Under the pieces are notes generated by a model. That model was not told the DNA's origin. It saw only the letters and a list, made by a program, of their open reading frames with translations, and searched no databases. A program made the translations under genes and the position numbers. From Chamaecyparis obtusa (taxonomy: Eukaryota > Streptophyta > Pinopsida > Cupressales > Cupressaceae), in NCBI GenBank assembly GCA_027943335.1, contig BSBK01006754.1:276001-340000 (forward strand): 64,000 nt of DNA, written 5' to 3'. Positions within the stretch are counted from its first letter, which is position 1. Each line of letters opens with the position of its first letter. Below are positions 45,858-58,588 of the stretch, one piece after another.

Positions 45858-46892
45858 CCCTAGTCGAATTCCGACTAGGCCTTGGGCAGGCTTGTCCAAG
45901 GCTAGGTCAGATTTCGACCATGGGTTGAACAAGCCTGGTTCAAGCCTCCCTTGCTCTAAAAACTAACTCTTCATTCTTTGTTTCTCTTTTTCCATCTCAT
46001 TTCTTCTTTGTTTCTTATTCATCCAAGTCTCCCAAAGCCTCATGTTTTTCACATCTCATAGTTGCATCAAGTTGACTTCTCCTTTGGACATTATCTTGAT
46101 TCACATGTCTTGGTTTCAAACTGATTAAACATTCACAGCAAGGCAAAACACAAAATATAACATTTAAGTATAAGTCACATATGTTTCCTTCCTTATACTT
46201 TAAGTTATATTTTATGTATGTACTATCAAAATGTTTGAGAGTGGTTTCAAATTTCTAAGAGTTATAATGGAGATTCTAAATTTTAGATCATTAAAATTTT
46301 CAGACTCAGCCAAATTTTAGTAATCAGCACACTTTCATCAATATATTTTATGTATATACTGTCAAAATGTTTGAGAGTGGTTTCAAATTTCTAAGAGTTA
46401 TAATGGAGATTCTAAATTTTAGATCATTAAAATTTTCAGACAGCCAACTTTCAATAATCAGCACGCTTTCATCAATATTCTTTTTCAGATTAAAACTTAA
46501 TCTCTTCTTGCTTTGCATCTTCACTTCATCCTTTTACACTTTGGCCAATTCATTTCATCACAAATGTTTTGACTTCAATTCCACATCCTTGACTAGCTTG
46601 GCCCAGTTCTCACTCATATCTCTGACTGAATTGACTCCCTAGCGAGCCAAAGTTGCTCAAACTCATCTCTTAGACTCAAAGACTTGAAAATTGCCACTAA
46701 ACTAAGACTACCTAGGACAACTACCCCACTACCAAGCAAAAAGAGGGGGTCCCATTTGCAATTGGGCGATGGTGTGAAAACCTCACAACAAAACTATACG
46801 CATATGTTTCAGTATTAAGCAGACACAAATAGACTCATAGTGTTGTATATATATAGTGAGTTGCCCCTACCAGATATTGTTGAATATATTTA
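45858..46892. other. non-coding flank, with tandem duplication
   Basis: No gene was recognised. A 136-bp segment is duplicated in tandem at 46209-46344 and 46345-46478, with few differences. The last five bases, attta (46888-46892), are the target duplication of G2. Confidence 0.6.
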
Positions 46893-48479
46893 TGTCATGT
46901 CCCCTTTCTAGAGACATGTTCGTTCATGACGGGTTTGCCTATCATCGACTCTCGTAGGCAAATAGTTTGGAGAGAGAGAGTCAATGTGTGGATCATTTGA
47001 TTGCTTATTGCTGACAGAGCCTACGTCCAGAAGCGAGCCTACATCCAGTTCGAGCCTACATTCAGTCTAGTTGGGCCTACATTCGGTTATGAGACATCTT
47101 GGCCTACATTGTTATAATTTTAAGTTGAGATTGCACTTTTTATATTATAAAGTTACTTTATTATAAAGTGCATTATAATATGATTTTATAAAGGATGTTT
47201 CTAGAAGTTCTTAGCAACTTCTCCAAAAAGTGAATAAATAGAGGGCTAGGCCTCTCATTTGAACATGCTTGGATTTGGATTCTCTTCTACTTCTTCATTG
47301 TGAAGCAATTTGTGGTCTTGGTCTGCAAATTTCTATCGATCTGTGGGAACGAATCACTCCCTTGGATTGGCATAACTGAGGTAGTGAAATATCTACTGAA
47401 GGGTTGCAAATTTGGAGTTGGTACTCAGCCATCTCATTTGTACTTCATTGAGAATTGTTTGAAAGGGTTTGTTTGTGGTTGGAATAAGATTTGGAATTCA
47501 CCCCTTGCATTGGTGAATCATTTTGGTGATTGATTGAAGACAATTTGGCACATTTTCAAACTTTCAGTCTCAGGCCCTGGATTCAGATTTTTGTTCATAT
47601 CTCTCTATCCATCTGGAGATATTTTTTATGCTTTTGGAGGGTTACTACCTAACCCTAGGCGACTCCATTCATAGCAATTTGGGGTGTCAAAACCCTGCTA
47701 TTTATTTTATGCAGGAGCCGTACATGTACGGCCTGGTACGGCAGTCCAGCAGGGACAGTTTGGCAGAGTTTGGTTGGCAGTTTGGGGTCTTCTTGCATCG
47801 GTCTGCACCAGCATATATCATCAGCAGTCATCAACAGACTATTAGGAGCAATAATCAGGTTCCATTCATGTATTTTGAATGCATTTGATGTCAGGAATAT
47901 TGCATGGTCTCAGTCTTGTTACAACAGTCCAGATTTATCTCTGTTATAACAGTCAATCTTCTATCATTTGTAATTGAAATCAGTCACTGTTATTGTCATG
48001 ATATCATAGTTTTGATAGTGCAATGAATGAGGGTCTATGTTCATATAAAGACAGTCCATACATTTCATGACATAGCTCAGTAGATATAAACAGTCTATTG
48101 TATTCAGAATTTTGCTATACACTGTCTTTGGATTGATCTAATAGTTAAGGTGTATTGCAAAGGCATTGGCTTGTCACAATTCAGTGCTCATAAGTAATAG
48201 TTTGTATTCAGTCCATAAATCTGAACATTGCAATCAGAAATTAGTGAAGTTCATAATTTATTGGCATCGAGTCTTTGCATTGTTAGAGTTCATTGTTGCT
48301 CTATGGTATTTCATTACTTCATTGGTATTGTTATCTCAATAACTTTTGGTGCCCAAAAACAAATATCAATCTGAACACTTCATTAGAAACAAGAACATTC
48401 AGTGCATGCCAAGTGCTTGACGATTTGCCATAGTTCAGATTTGAGGGTTTTAGTGATCCTACTGGTGAGGGTCATTACA
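46893..48479 (+). repeat. solo LTR G2
   Basis: TGTCATGTCCCC...GGTCATTACA, 1587 bp, with perfect duplications attta (46888-46892 and 48480-48484). Same family as G1 and G3. It contains GAGCCTACATTCAGT-like repeats (47015-47110) and GTACGGCCTGGTACGGCAG near 47725-47745. Confidence 0.9.
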
Positions 48480-48484
48480 ATTTA

Positions 48485-49916
48485 TAATATATAAATGTAC
48501 TGATATAGATTGTTGGATATATGAATATGCTGAAGTAAGTCTTCCTCCTATCGATGCTTGTCTATTTTCCTTATACGCTGCCCCTTCATAGAGTGGAACC
48601 AGTTCTCAATATATATCTTGAAGAATTGGTCAGTGGCATCCCTCTGTGTTGAGAGATGTGTCCCTTCCCAGATTGCGCCCCTTCCCAAATTCTGCCCCTT
48701 CACACCCTTCCATAACCAATTGTCATTTTGTAATCATTATTTAAATCGTATGCTTATAACTAAACCAGTTTAATGTTAATATCTGAAGAATCGCATGCTT
48801 AGTCTCTCTTTATAGCTGTTGTTTATCATATAATTAACAATAGTCGTTCAAGAGATTATCGATAAGGATGTTGACGTGGGATAAATGCCTAAACCCATTG
48901 ATGTGTCATTAGCTTCAATCATCTCCATTCTTCAACGTTGTTCGATGGAGTCGATAACTTCCTTACGCAACAATAATATTATTTGGCTCGACTCCATATT
49001 CCTCCTAGCTCGTATCGTTTCTTAATCATGAGATTCCCGTGGGATTATAACATATATGGAATAATGCCAATCCTTATTCAAGCATCCATCTCTAACATCC
49101 TTTGGTATTTCTACCTCTCATGAGTCCCATATTAGTTATAATGCAGTTGTATAAGCACCGGTAATTGGATGTAATAGAGGCGATGTTGTTGAAGGAATTT
49201 ATTGAATTACTTTGTTTGTAACTTCATTCATGCTGATAGGGCAGGAGTTGATGCACTTCTCTACATTATCGCTCTCTTTTGTCACTTCCAATATTCTTTC
49301 TTCCAATCGATGTTCAACCTTTATAATGTTTCCTTTTACGTTAGACAATAGCAACCATTAGATGGGGATTTCATAACGTTGCTCAATACTTTTTGGATCA
49401 TCCATTAGTCACCTCAGATGGTCGCCAATACAACTTATATAAATCGTATTTATGTCTAAGTCAACCAGCGTACTGCTTTATTCAAAGTCATATACCATAT
49501 TTGATAAAGAGTAATATGTATGGCTTGTTTTCTCTTTTCTTTGTAATTGATATAAGCTCCTACTATTTGGTATACTTCCTCGATATTATCGTGATGGTCA
49601 ATTATACTTAAACCGTCTATTTTCTACAACTTTGTCTCTCTTAGAGACTTCACAAAATTGTGATACTTGGTTGTTCGGATATGAAAAATATGGGGACATC
49701 ATAATTAGGGTTTCAAATGGAGGACATGACATTCTCCTTGTCGAATATTAATAATGTTTCTAACAGCCTGAGTACAAAACCCCTCCAGGCCCAAAATCCA
49801 CAAATTTCCTATAATTTAGTGGACAAAAATCCCTAATTTAGACACGAGAGATATTTTTCTTGGTATTTTATTGAAGATAAACCACTGCAGATGAGAGAAA
49901 GATATACCCAAGAAAT
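48485..49916. other. non-coding, with a possible LTR end at 49731
   Basis: No gene was recognised. At about 49680-49731 the plus strand reads CATAATTAGGGTTTCAAATGG then AGGACATGACA. This resembles the terminal bases of F's LTR (7520-7550) and is followed by a pyrimidine-rich TTCTCCTTGTCG, as expected beside a minus-strand 3' LTR. The other end of such an LTR was not found. Confidence 0.35.
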
Positions 49917-50154
49917 TGTTGTCAGGTATTTTGGGGTAGTTATACGGTTGCAGTCAGGAGGCATTACACGGCTGCAACGGTTCACCTTGCACACCTTCAG
50001 ATGTTATATGTATGAACTTGCCCCTTTGATGAAGACACGGTTGTTATGTACGGAAACTCTTGTGATTACATCAATACAATAGTCTTTTATATTACATGCT
50101 AAGTATTTGACTGTGTCTATGCAATTATTGTCTGTTACCCCACGAGGGTAAACA
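49917..50154 (+). repeat. 5' LTR of element C
   Basis: TGTTGTCAGG...GGGTAAACA, matching 60815-61052 closely. Confidence 0.88.
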
Positions 50155-50156
50155 TC

Positions 50157-50169
50157 TGGCGCCGTTGCC
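50157..50169 (+). promoter_or_regulatory. primer binding site of element C
   Basis: TGGCGCCGTTGCC follows the LTR after TC. This core is common in Tat/Athila-type elements and differs from the tRNA-Met type sites of A, B, D and F. Confidence 0.75.
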
Positions 50170-50962
50170 TAGACGCACTTGGATGGCATGTGGACAGAAA
50201 GGGCTTACCCGTTGGTGAGATAAATCCGGAAGCAGATGATGCCTGTACAGAGTTGTACGAAGGGGAAGATATCTAGACACGAGAATTTAGAATCTTATTC
50301 CAAGTAGCAATCGAAACCTATGTTCGATGAGAAGCCACGAGCGAGGAAGTTTCGACAGGCGCCGTGTGGGACGCGATTGGGGCTAACCCTGCAGCCAATC
50401 GACTGCTGAACCATCTTCCTCGGTTGCTAGCACAAGCAGCATTGGCACAATGCACTCGCCAAGAGGACATTGCCCGAGAGGAACACCGCCAGGAAATCCT
50501 CCATGCATACCACGCTCGGGAGCACCTCCACCGCCGTCAGGAAGAAGGCGATGGCAACAGTCGGAATCTTTGAAATATGAACGGAAGAGAGAAGGGAACA
50601 CATAAACAATTGTAATGCAATTGGAAATGTTGTAAATCAACATGAATAAATAAAAATAAGTGTTCTTTTGGTTGAAAAGCAATGTTTTTTGTTCAGTCTT
50701 GATGCCCAATACTTTAAATAAGGATAGAAATAAGAAAGTACTAGATGATGAAGGGGAGGCCGCATAGACGGCTTTGATCTCCGCGCAGCAACGTGAACGT
50801 TGGTATAAGCTAAGGCAACTTGCCAAAGACCAGCTTGCCGGAGGGTTGCCCGAAGGGAACCTCACAAGTGGTACGAAGGGTGCATAGGCCGACGGAGACC
50901 AGTTCACTTCATCGGAGCATCGGAGAGTGCGGAGTAGAGAAGAACTACTCGAAGAAACATGA
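50170..50962 (+). other. leader of element C
   Basis: Untranslated leader with only short frames (one of 69 codons at 50364-50573, rich in Ala/His/Arg, of unknown meaning). The 289-codon minus-strand frame over this region is antisense to the leader and gag, and I do not regard it as a gene. Confidence 0.45.
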
Positions 50963-52528
50963 TTGAGAAAGGTCTTACTACAGGAAGAGCGAGACCGGTT
51001 TGAAGATTTCACCCGTACACCAAATGCGGAGGAGCGAGACCACGAAGGGAACCGTACGGTCGAATGGGACAGTACTACCGAAGGTGCCAGTGACAGTATG
51101 GCCGAAGGCACTAGTGACGCGCGAGTGAACCCCCCATTGGAGCCAATGACTCCACACAATACGGTTGCACCAGTTACACAAGCACAAGGACAAGTGCCAT
51201 TGGTGAATACTATACAAACCAACCAAGCAGGGGTGGGTGAGAGTGCTAGCACAAGCGGTGTTGGAGCACAAAATCCACAACATACACAACGACCAAAACT
51301 GGCCTAACCACCCATGGCGACACACAAGAAGTTGCCAAAATTTCATGACGACGAAAAGGACGACCCAACACGGCATTGCCATACGTGCGAAACAATCTGG
51401 TCAGCCAATGGAGTTACTAACCAAGACGAATGGATGAAGCAATTCCCTGCCACACTGAGAGGAGTTGCCAATGACTGGTACTCAGACTTGGATAAAACCA
51501 AGATAACCACGTGGGACGAACTAAAGAAGGGATTCGAGAAGGAGTTTCAGCTCCTCAGGGATGACAACAAGATAGTCTCGGAAATTTACGGAACGAAACA
51601 AGGTAAGAAGGAAACCGTACGAGCGTATGGCCGCCGACTAAAGGAGCTAGTCGGGAAGATGGACAGCCAACCAGTAGATGGTTTAAAGAAGAGATGGTTT
51701 GTGGAGGGTTTGAACTCTAAGTTACGGCAGAAGATGAAAATAGTACCTCCAACATCCTATGACAATGCATATAACCGGGCCATGGACCTGGAAAGTGAGA
51801 ACAAAACGTCAAAAAAGAAGAACAAATCCTCGTCATCAGATGACGACACTTCCGAAGAAGATAGCAACAGTGACGACCAGCCAAAAAAGAAAGTCACGGC
51901 ACTCCAGAAAGACATGGAGAGAATGCTAAAGGAATTTAAGTCAATGAAGGGGAATACAAGTAAGGATGACGAACTCTGGTGCACGGAGTGTAAAGAAAGT
52001 GGCCACACAAAGGGTGCCTGTCCCAGAAAGGCATTCTGTGACATCTGTCAGATTATGGGACATTCCCCAAAGGAATGCCCATATAATATGAAGACACGAA
52101 ACCAGCAAGTGCTATTTACACGAGCAGCCATCCACATCAGGAACGACGGAACCAAACAATAATGCATCTTCAGGGGGCTACCGAGGCAACCGACAAGGCG
52201 GACGAGGGAACAATAATAATTCCACCCGAAACAAGGTCCAGTACGATGTGAAGGGACGCCCAAAGATCCAATGTAGGGCATGCAACCAATGGGGTCATTA
52301 CGCAAGAGAGTGTAATAATAACGACGCCCCTCAGCAACTGTGCCGGTGGTGCGGCCCTAGTGACCATGAAGATGCCAATTGCCCTAAGTCTGGCGTAGGG
52401 ACCAACTTGCTGGACATTGAAGGAAACGCAAGGATAAAAGTTGTATTAGCTCTTACCCGAGGGCAAGCAAAGGAAGCCAGGTACCCCCATCAACGTACAG
52501 AGAAACAGAGGATGCGGGAAGCACGGGA
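50963..52528 (+). pseudogene. element C gag
   Basis: The frame 50963-52162 has one internal TAA (51305-51307, explainable as CAA to TAA). After a frameshift near 52110-52130, the frame 52248-52528 continues until G3. The first part is a Pro/Thr-rich arm. The next is a gypsy Retrotrans_gag domain (WMKQFPATLRGVANDWYSDL, WDELKKGFEKEF). A Ser/Asp-rich spacer follows, then Cys/His knuckles CTECKESGHTKGAC, CDICQIMGHSPKEC, CRACNQWGHYAREC and CRWCGPSDHEDANC. The four knuckles suggest strong RNA binding. Confidence 0.8.
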
Positions 52529-54123
52529 TGTAATGACCCTCTCCAGTAGGATCACTAAAACCCCCAAATCTTTTGTGGCAATTCATCAAACACTTGGCGT
52601 GCACTGAACTGTTTTGCTTGCAATGATGTGTTTCAATATGTTTATTGTTTGGGCATCCAATTTCAATTGAGATAACAATACCAATATAGAAATGTAATAC
52701 AATTGAGCAACAATGAACAATGCAAAGACTCAAACTAATATATCAAGAACTCCTCTAATTCTGAATGACTGATATCAACACTAGCCAACAATACAAATTT
52801 CAATGCCAAATCAGATCACTGTTTACTGATTATGTATGATGGACTGTTACCACTTGCATTTCAGATTTCAGTACATTAGGCTATTGTCTAGCAAGACAAT
52901 GCAATGGCTCACTATATCACCAAATTATGAGCACTACAAACTGATTACCATCTACCAATGTCAGGACACAATGGACTGCATACATGACTGATATAATGAT
53001 CATACAAAGCATTCCTTTACTCCATTCAATGCACCATCAAAACTATGACATTATGATGACAATCGACAATATCAATGACTGATTACAATAGCAAAATGAT
53101 GCAAGAACAGTACTGTTTCAGTTATGACAGAGACTAGCAATCTATGCTATGGCTATGACTGAGACCAAGCAATTTTTACAAGTTCAAATGCACACAAATG
53201 AACCTGGTTAACGCTCCTTTTATCTGCTATGTATTGCTGATGAAGACCGATGCAAGGAAAGACCAGAACCGATTCCAAACTGCCCCCAACTATAGGCCGT
53301 ACATGTACGGCTCCTATAGAAAAATCAGGGAAGGGTTTTGACACCCCAATTTGATACCAATGGGACCGCCAATGAGGTACTAAGGCCCTCCCAAAAGCAT
53401 AAAAATTGTCTCCAAGTATCTTGAGAGATATGAGCAAAATTCTGATTCCAGGCCCTGGTATTGCAAGTCTGAAAACGTGCCAAAATTGTCTTCAATCCTC
53501 ACCCAATTGATTCACCAATGCAAGAGGTGAATTCAACCCTTATTCCAACCAAAAACAAACCCTTACAACAAATTCTCAATGAAGTACCAATGAGATGGCT
53601 GAGTACCAACTCCAATAATGCAACCCTTCAGTAGATATTTCTCTACCTCAGTTATGCCAATCTAGGGGAGTTATCGTTACCAAAGATCGAATAGTATTTG
53701 CAGACCCAAAAGACTACAAATTGCTCCACAATGGAAGAAGTAGAAGAAATCCCAAATCCAAGCATGTCAAAATGAATGCCCAAGCCCTCTATTTATTTAC
53801 TTTTCTAAGAAGTTACTCAGAACTTCTAGAAACATCCAATTATAATGCACTTTATAATAAAATAACATTATAATATAAGTGCTTTTCTCAACTCAAAATT
53901 ATAACAATGTAGGCTCATAACTGAATGTAGGCCCAACTACAACTGAATGTAGGCTCGGACTGGATGTAGGCTCTACTGAACGTAGGCTCTAACAGCAATA
54001 TGCAATCAACTGATCTCCAAATGATCACGAGATGACTCTCTCCTCATCGCTATCAGTCTACGAGAGCCCGTGATAGACTGATCCCGCACGCCAAATGATG
54101 TCAGCCAAAATGGGGACATGACA
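52529..54123 (-). repeat. solo LTR G3
   Basis: 1595 bp in minus orientation (plus-strand edges TGTAATGACCC and GGGGACATGACA). Perfect 5-bp duplications cggga lie at 52524-52528 and 54124-54128. Same family as G1 and G2. It separates the gag end from the protease of element C. Confidence 0.92.
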
Positions 54124-54847
54124 CGGGAAGAAATAGAAAAGGCTATGAAAGGCCCAATGGGAGACACAAGAACCAACAAGACCCTACAGCACAGACGCGG
54201 AATGGAACATTATACGACAGATGCTCCAACTGGAGGTACCTGTGAAACTCCAGGACCTCCTACACGCCATGCCACATTTGGGGACAGTCTTACTGGGCAC
54301 TCATGTTGGCCAAACCAACACGAAGCACACAGACACTTCCGTACCCGGAGGCTCCGCAACGGATTCAATGCTGCTAGCCGTCAATAATGGGAGACACCCA
54401 GCCGTGGTGGAGATGGGCATTCTCGACACTATCCTAACAGACACCATAATAGATGGCGGGTCCGGAATAAATGTCTTACCTCAGGACACATGGAAAAAAT
54501 TAGGGAAGCCTACGTTGTGGCCACCAACATTCAATCTATTAGGTGCCGATCAGCACGGGATTAAACCTCTCGGGACGTTGATGGCACAACCAGTGACGGT
54601 GGGTGCACAGCCATTTGTACTTGACTTTGTAGTCATCCCACTTAAGCAGAAGGGGTATGACGCCATCCTGGGAAGAGGATGGCTAGTGGCGGCAAAGGCA
54701 AATCATAACTGGAAACGGAATAAACTTTCGATGGAGAGTGGAGGCAGGAAATTTACCATTGATCTCCGGACCCAGTTGGTGAGTGAGGAACTCGCCTCTT
54801 CCTCAGGGTCAGAATCTGAAGGGGAAAACGACCCACGAGACGAATGA
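54124..54847 (+). pseudogene. element C gag end and protease
   Basis: The sequence resumes after G3. A frame 54118-54387 carries the gag end (MTREEIEKAMKG), and the frame 54221-54847 carries an aspartic protease with active site TIIDGGSGINVLP near residue 78 and the downstream AILGRGWL motif. DGGSG instead of DTGA/DSGA is seen in Tat/Athila-type proteases. The TGA at 54845 is readable as CGA to TGA. It would process the polyprotein. Confidence 0.75.
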
Positions 54848-56794
54848 AGGCACGGAATGGAACCCAATGAAGAAGGTGTATTAAACTTGGGTGCATGCTC
54901 GGAGGATGACACTAATTCACTTAACGGGTTGTTCCATTGGCAGATGGAGGAATATGAGATGTTCTCACCCTCATGCAATGTATTGAGCATTGAGGAAGAA
55001 TCAGACAAATTTCCCCCAAAGTACGGGGAATATAAGGAAGGGGAGGCTACAATTGATACCGCACCGACACACCAGTTTAGAGACAAGAATGCCATGAAGT
55101 ATGAGGAACCATCCGTGAAACCCTTGAATCTCGGCACGGAGGCAGAAGAAAAAGTCATTCTCGTAGGGGATGACTGGAATCCAGTCCTGAAAATCGCCGC
55201 GTTTAAAATTTTTACTGAATACAAGGATGTGTTCGCGTGGACGTACAAGGACTTGAAGGGGGTCCCACCTGAACTATGCGTTCACCGCATCCCGTTGATA
55301 CCCAGAGCAGTACCAGTACGGCAGCGGCCATACCGAATGAACAAGAATTATGCCGCAAAAGTAAAGGAGGAAATCGAACGGATGTTCGAGGCTAGAATTA
55401 TCTTCAGGGTTCAAACTAGTGAATGGGTATCTCCCATTGTGATTTCCCTCAAGAAGGATGGAAACCAGATCTGGATTTGTGTTGACTTCTGGCATCTGAA
55501 TGCAGTTACGATCAAGGATCCATTCCCCATTCCATTTACAGATTCTATCCTCGAGGAGGTGGCCGGCCACGAAATCTATTCATTCATGGACGGATTCTCC
55601 GACTACAACCAGATATCAATCACAGAGGAGGATACACTGAAAACAACCTTTGTGGTGGAAGATGGAGTTTATGCCTACAACCGGATGTCGTTCGGTCTGT
55701 GCAACGCCCTAGCAACGTTTCAAAGGATAATTCTCCATATCTTCGACAAGATGTCTGTGGGTAATTTCAAGGCCTTCCTGGATGATTGGTCCATCTACAG
55801 CGGGGAGGAGACACATCTGAAGGCACTCGAGGACTGCATGGACAAGTGCCAAAGGGCATGGCTAGCACTAAACCCCAAGAAATGTCGATTCATGGTACCT
55901 CAGGGTAGGCTATTGGGGCATATAGTGTGCAAGGTAGGACTCAAAACAGACCCTGATAAAGTTTGGGTGATCGTGGAGATGGAACCACCACAAGATGTCA
56001 CGGGGGTCAAATCTTTTCTGGGACATATTGGCTACCACTGAAGGTTCATAAAAAAAAATTCTCAGATATCTTACCCTCTCGATAACCTTACCAGAAAAGG
56101 AGAACCCTATGTATGGGGAACGGCTCAGAAGGAATCTTTTGAGGAATTAAAATCTCGACTGTTGGAGGCACCCATATTGGCGTATCCGGATTGGGACAAA
56201 GAATTTCACGTACACGTCGATGCTTCCAATTATGCCATAGGTGCGACACTGGCACAAGTTGGGAACCATGGATTGAATCACCCGGTCTACTTCGCCAGCA
56301 GACTACTCTCGAAGGCGGAAAAGAACTATAGTACCACAGAAAGGGAAGCACTAGGCATGGTCTATGCCGTACAGAAATTTAGACACTATCTGTTGGCGAC
56401 ACCCTTCACATTCTATGTAGACCACCAAGCTCTAATGTACTTGGTGAATAAACCAATAATCCAAGGATGGATGAGCCGGTGGTTGCTGCTGCTACAAGAA
56501 TTCACATTTACTATCATAGTGCGGCCAGGCAAAAGCCATGTGATTGCAGACCAACTGTCTAGAATTAAATCAGGCGAGCAAGCCGATGGAGTAAATGATG
56601 ACTTTCCGGACGCGCACCTATTCCGCATTGCGGTTTTACCAACTTGGTACACCAGCATTGGTGAATACCTCTCTACATCACAGTTCCCCCGAGAAATGCC
56701 ACCAAGAGAACAATGCAAACTAGTCCTGAGAAGCCGAACATTCCAACTTATCAACGGGCTTCTCTACAAGATGGGGTCGGACCAAGTAATTTGA
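54848..56794 (+). pseudogene. element C reverse transcriptase and RNase H
   Basis: Same frame as the protease. The reverse transcriptase has WVSPIVISLKKDG, VDFWHLNAVTIKDPFPIP, SFMDGFSDYNQI and the catalytic FLDDWSIYS near 55780. TGA at 56039-56041 falls where gypsy proteins have Arg (YHRRFI), so CGA to TGA. RNase H from 56162 has VHVDASNYAIGATLAQ, STTEREALGMVYA and YVDHQALMYL, so the three acidic residues are present. TGA at 56792 is again readable as CGA. It copies element RNA into DNA. Confidence 0.88.
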
Positions 56795-58126
56795 CGATGC
56801 GTGATGGAGGAAGAAGTCCCTAGTATCCTGAGGGAAGCACACAAAGGCCCGACGGGAGGACATATCGGGCCAGACACAACAGCCAGGAAGCTATTGCTCG
56901 CAGGACTGTGGTGGTCGACACTACACAACGACGCCAAGGAGTGGGTCGTGAGCTGTGATACATGTCAGCGGGCAGGAAAACCACTGAAGAGGGATTTCAT
57001 GCCGTTAAACCCCTCGGCTACTCAAGAGTTATTTGAGAGATGGAGACTTGATTTTGTGGGACCATTGAAAACCAACAGACCAAGGCGGTGCAAGTACATC
57101 GTAGTGGCTACAAAGTACCTAACGAAGTGGGTAGAAGCACGGGCCCTACCAAACAACATGACTGTGAGCACAGCAAGCTTCATCTATGAACAAATCATCA
57201 CTCGATACGGCATCCCGATCCACCTAACAAGCGACAGGGGAGAACATTTCGTGAACCATGTAGTGAAACTCCTCACAATAGAATTTAAGATTTTTCACTC
57301 CCTATCTAGTCCTTACTACCCGAGAGCAAATAGTCAGGCGGAGGCGAAGAATAAGATTCTGGTCTCTGTGATCTACAAGTCATGTGGTGTGGAAAAGGAA
57401 GACTGGGAGGAGAAGCTAACGTTGGTCTTATGGGCATACCGCACCAGCTACAAGGTAACAACGAGCCAAACACCATTTCAGCTGATGTACGGCTAGGAAC
57501 CTGTATTCCCAATGGAATTTATGGTGCCAAGCCTCCGAATAGCTATCGATAACAAACTTGGCGATAAGGAGAGCCTTCGGGAACGCCTCTACGCTCTAAA
57601 TAAACTGGATGAGAGGAGGATGATGGCACAATGGGCAACAGACGTCGTCCAGCAATGCATGAAGCACTGGCATGATAAGCACATCCGTCGGGCAAGGTTT
57701 ACTCCCGAACAACTCGTTCTGAAGTACAATGGACGAAATGAGATTAAGCCCGAAAAATTTAAAGTTAAGTGGCTAGGCCCCTACAAGGTTCGGGAGGTTG
57801 CAGTGAACGGATCGATCAAGTTGTGGACGCTGGACGGACGCAAACTCCCAGATGCTATCAATGGCTCGAAATTGAAAGTTTATCACGAGAGGCCGGAGAC
57901 GCACGCCCATATCACGAGAGGCCGGAGACGGCAAAAGTGCACAATATTAAAAGCACCGTACGACAAAAGATCACCGCACAACAAAAGACACTGCACAGTA
58001 TATAACCGTACGGCCAAGTGCAAGAAAAGGGAAAACGGCATAAATACCGTACGGCAGGGGTATCGTACGGTTAAGGGTAAGAAGTGGGAAAAAATATACA
58101 TGCCACAAATACCGTACGGCATATAA
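56795..58126 (+). pseudogene. element C integrase
   Basis: In the same frame: a zinc-binding region (GGHIGPDTTARK, CDTCQRAGKP), then the catalytic core with Asp in LDFVGPLK (about 57050), Asp in SDRGEHF (usually SDNG; about 57230) and Glu in SQAEAKNK (about 57340). TAG at 57494 replaces a probable CAG just after LMYG. The C-terminal part has KFKVKWLGPYKV, the GPY/F motif, and no chromodomain. It would insert element DNA in active relatives. Confidence 0.87.
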
Positions 58127-58520
58127 CTGCACAGTAGGGGTACCGTATGGCATGAGCAGTACAGGAAAAACACAAAGTACAGGTCATTACTAACGGCAGA
58201 GCATTCCATCGTACGGCGGCGGGAAGCTGAGGCAAAAGGACGGTCATACACCACAAAGAGAATACTACCATACGAGATGTACAGTCGGGAATAGGCAATA
58301 CGTACAGCAACAGTAGCTGAAAGCACGAAATCAAGTGTAGGATCGTCGTACAGTAAGAAGAAAGAAAACAAGGAGCCAGTGTTGGAAAATAGAATCCGTA
58401 CAGCCAGCAGACATAAAGAAGTATCATTGTGGTTGCATTTGGCATTCCGTACAGTACGGAAGGAAAGCCAGCAAGAGGAAGAAAAAAAAGAGGGAATCCG
58501 TACAACAGTTAAGGAAAAAC
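57940..58520 (+). repeat. CCGTACGG-motif cluster
   Basis: About 15 occurrences of CCGTACGG, CGTACGG or CGTACAG variants in 580 bp between the end of integrase and the extra ORF (for example near 57955, 58005, 58045, 58110, 58210, 58398 and 58450). The palindromic core GTAC is the common part. The cluster lies in element C's non-coding spacer. Confidence 0.7.
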
Positions 58521-58588
58521 AAACGATTTTTTGGGAGCTACCGAAAATAAGTATGCAATCAGCAAGCAAACGTCGTTGAAGGAAGAGA

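Noticed and set aside
50383..51252. 289-codon minus-strand open frame
   Set aside because: It is antisense to the leader and gag of element C. It has no recognisable domain and unusual Ser/Val-rich composition, as expected for a shadow frame.
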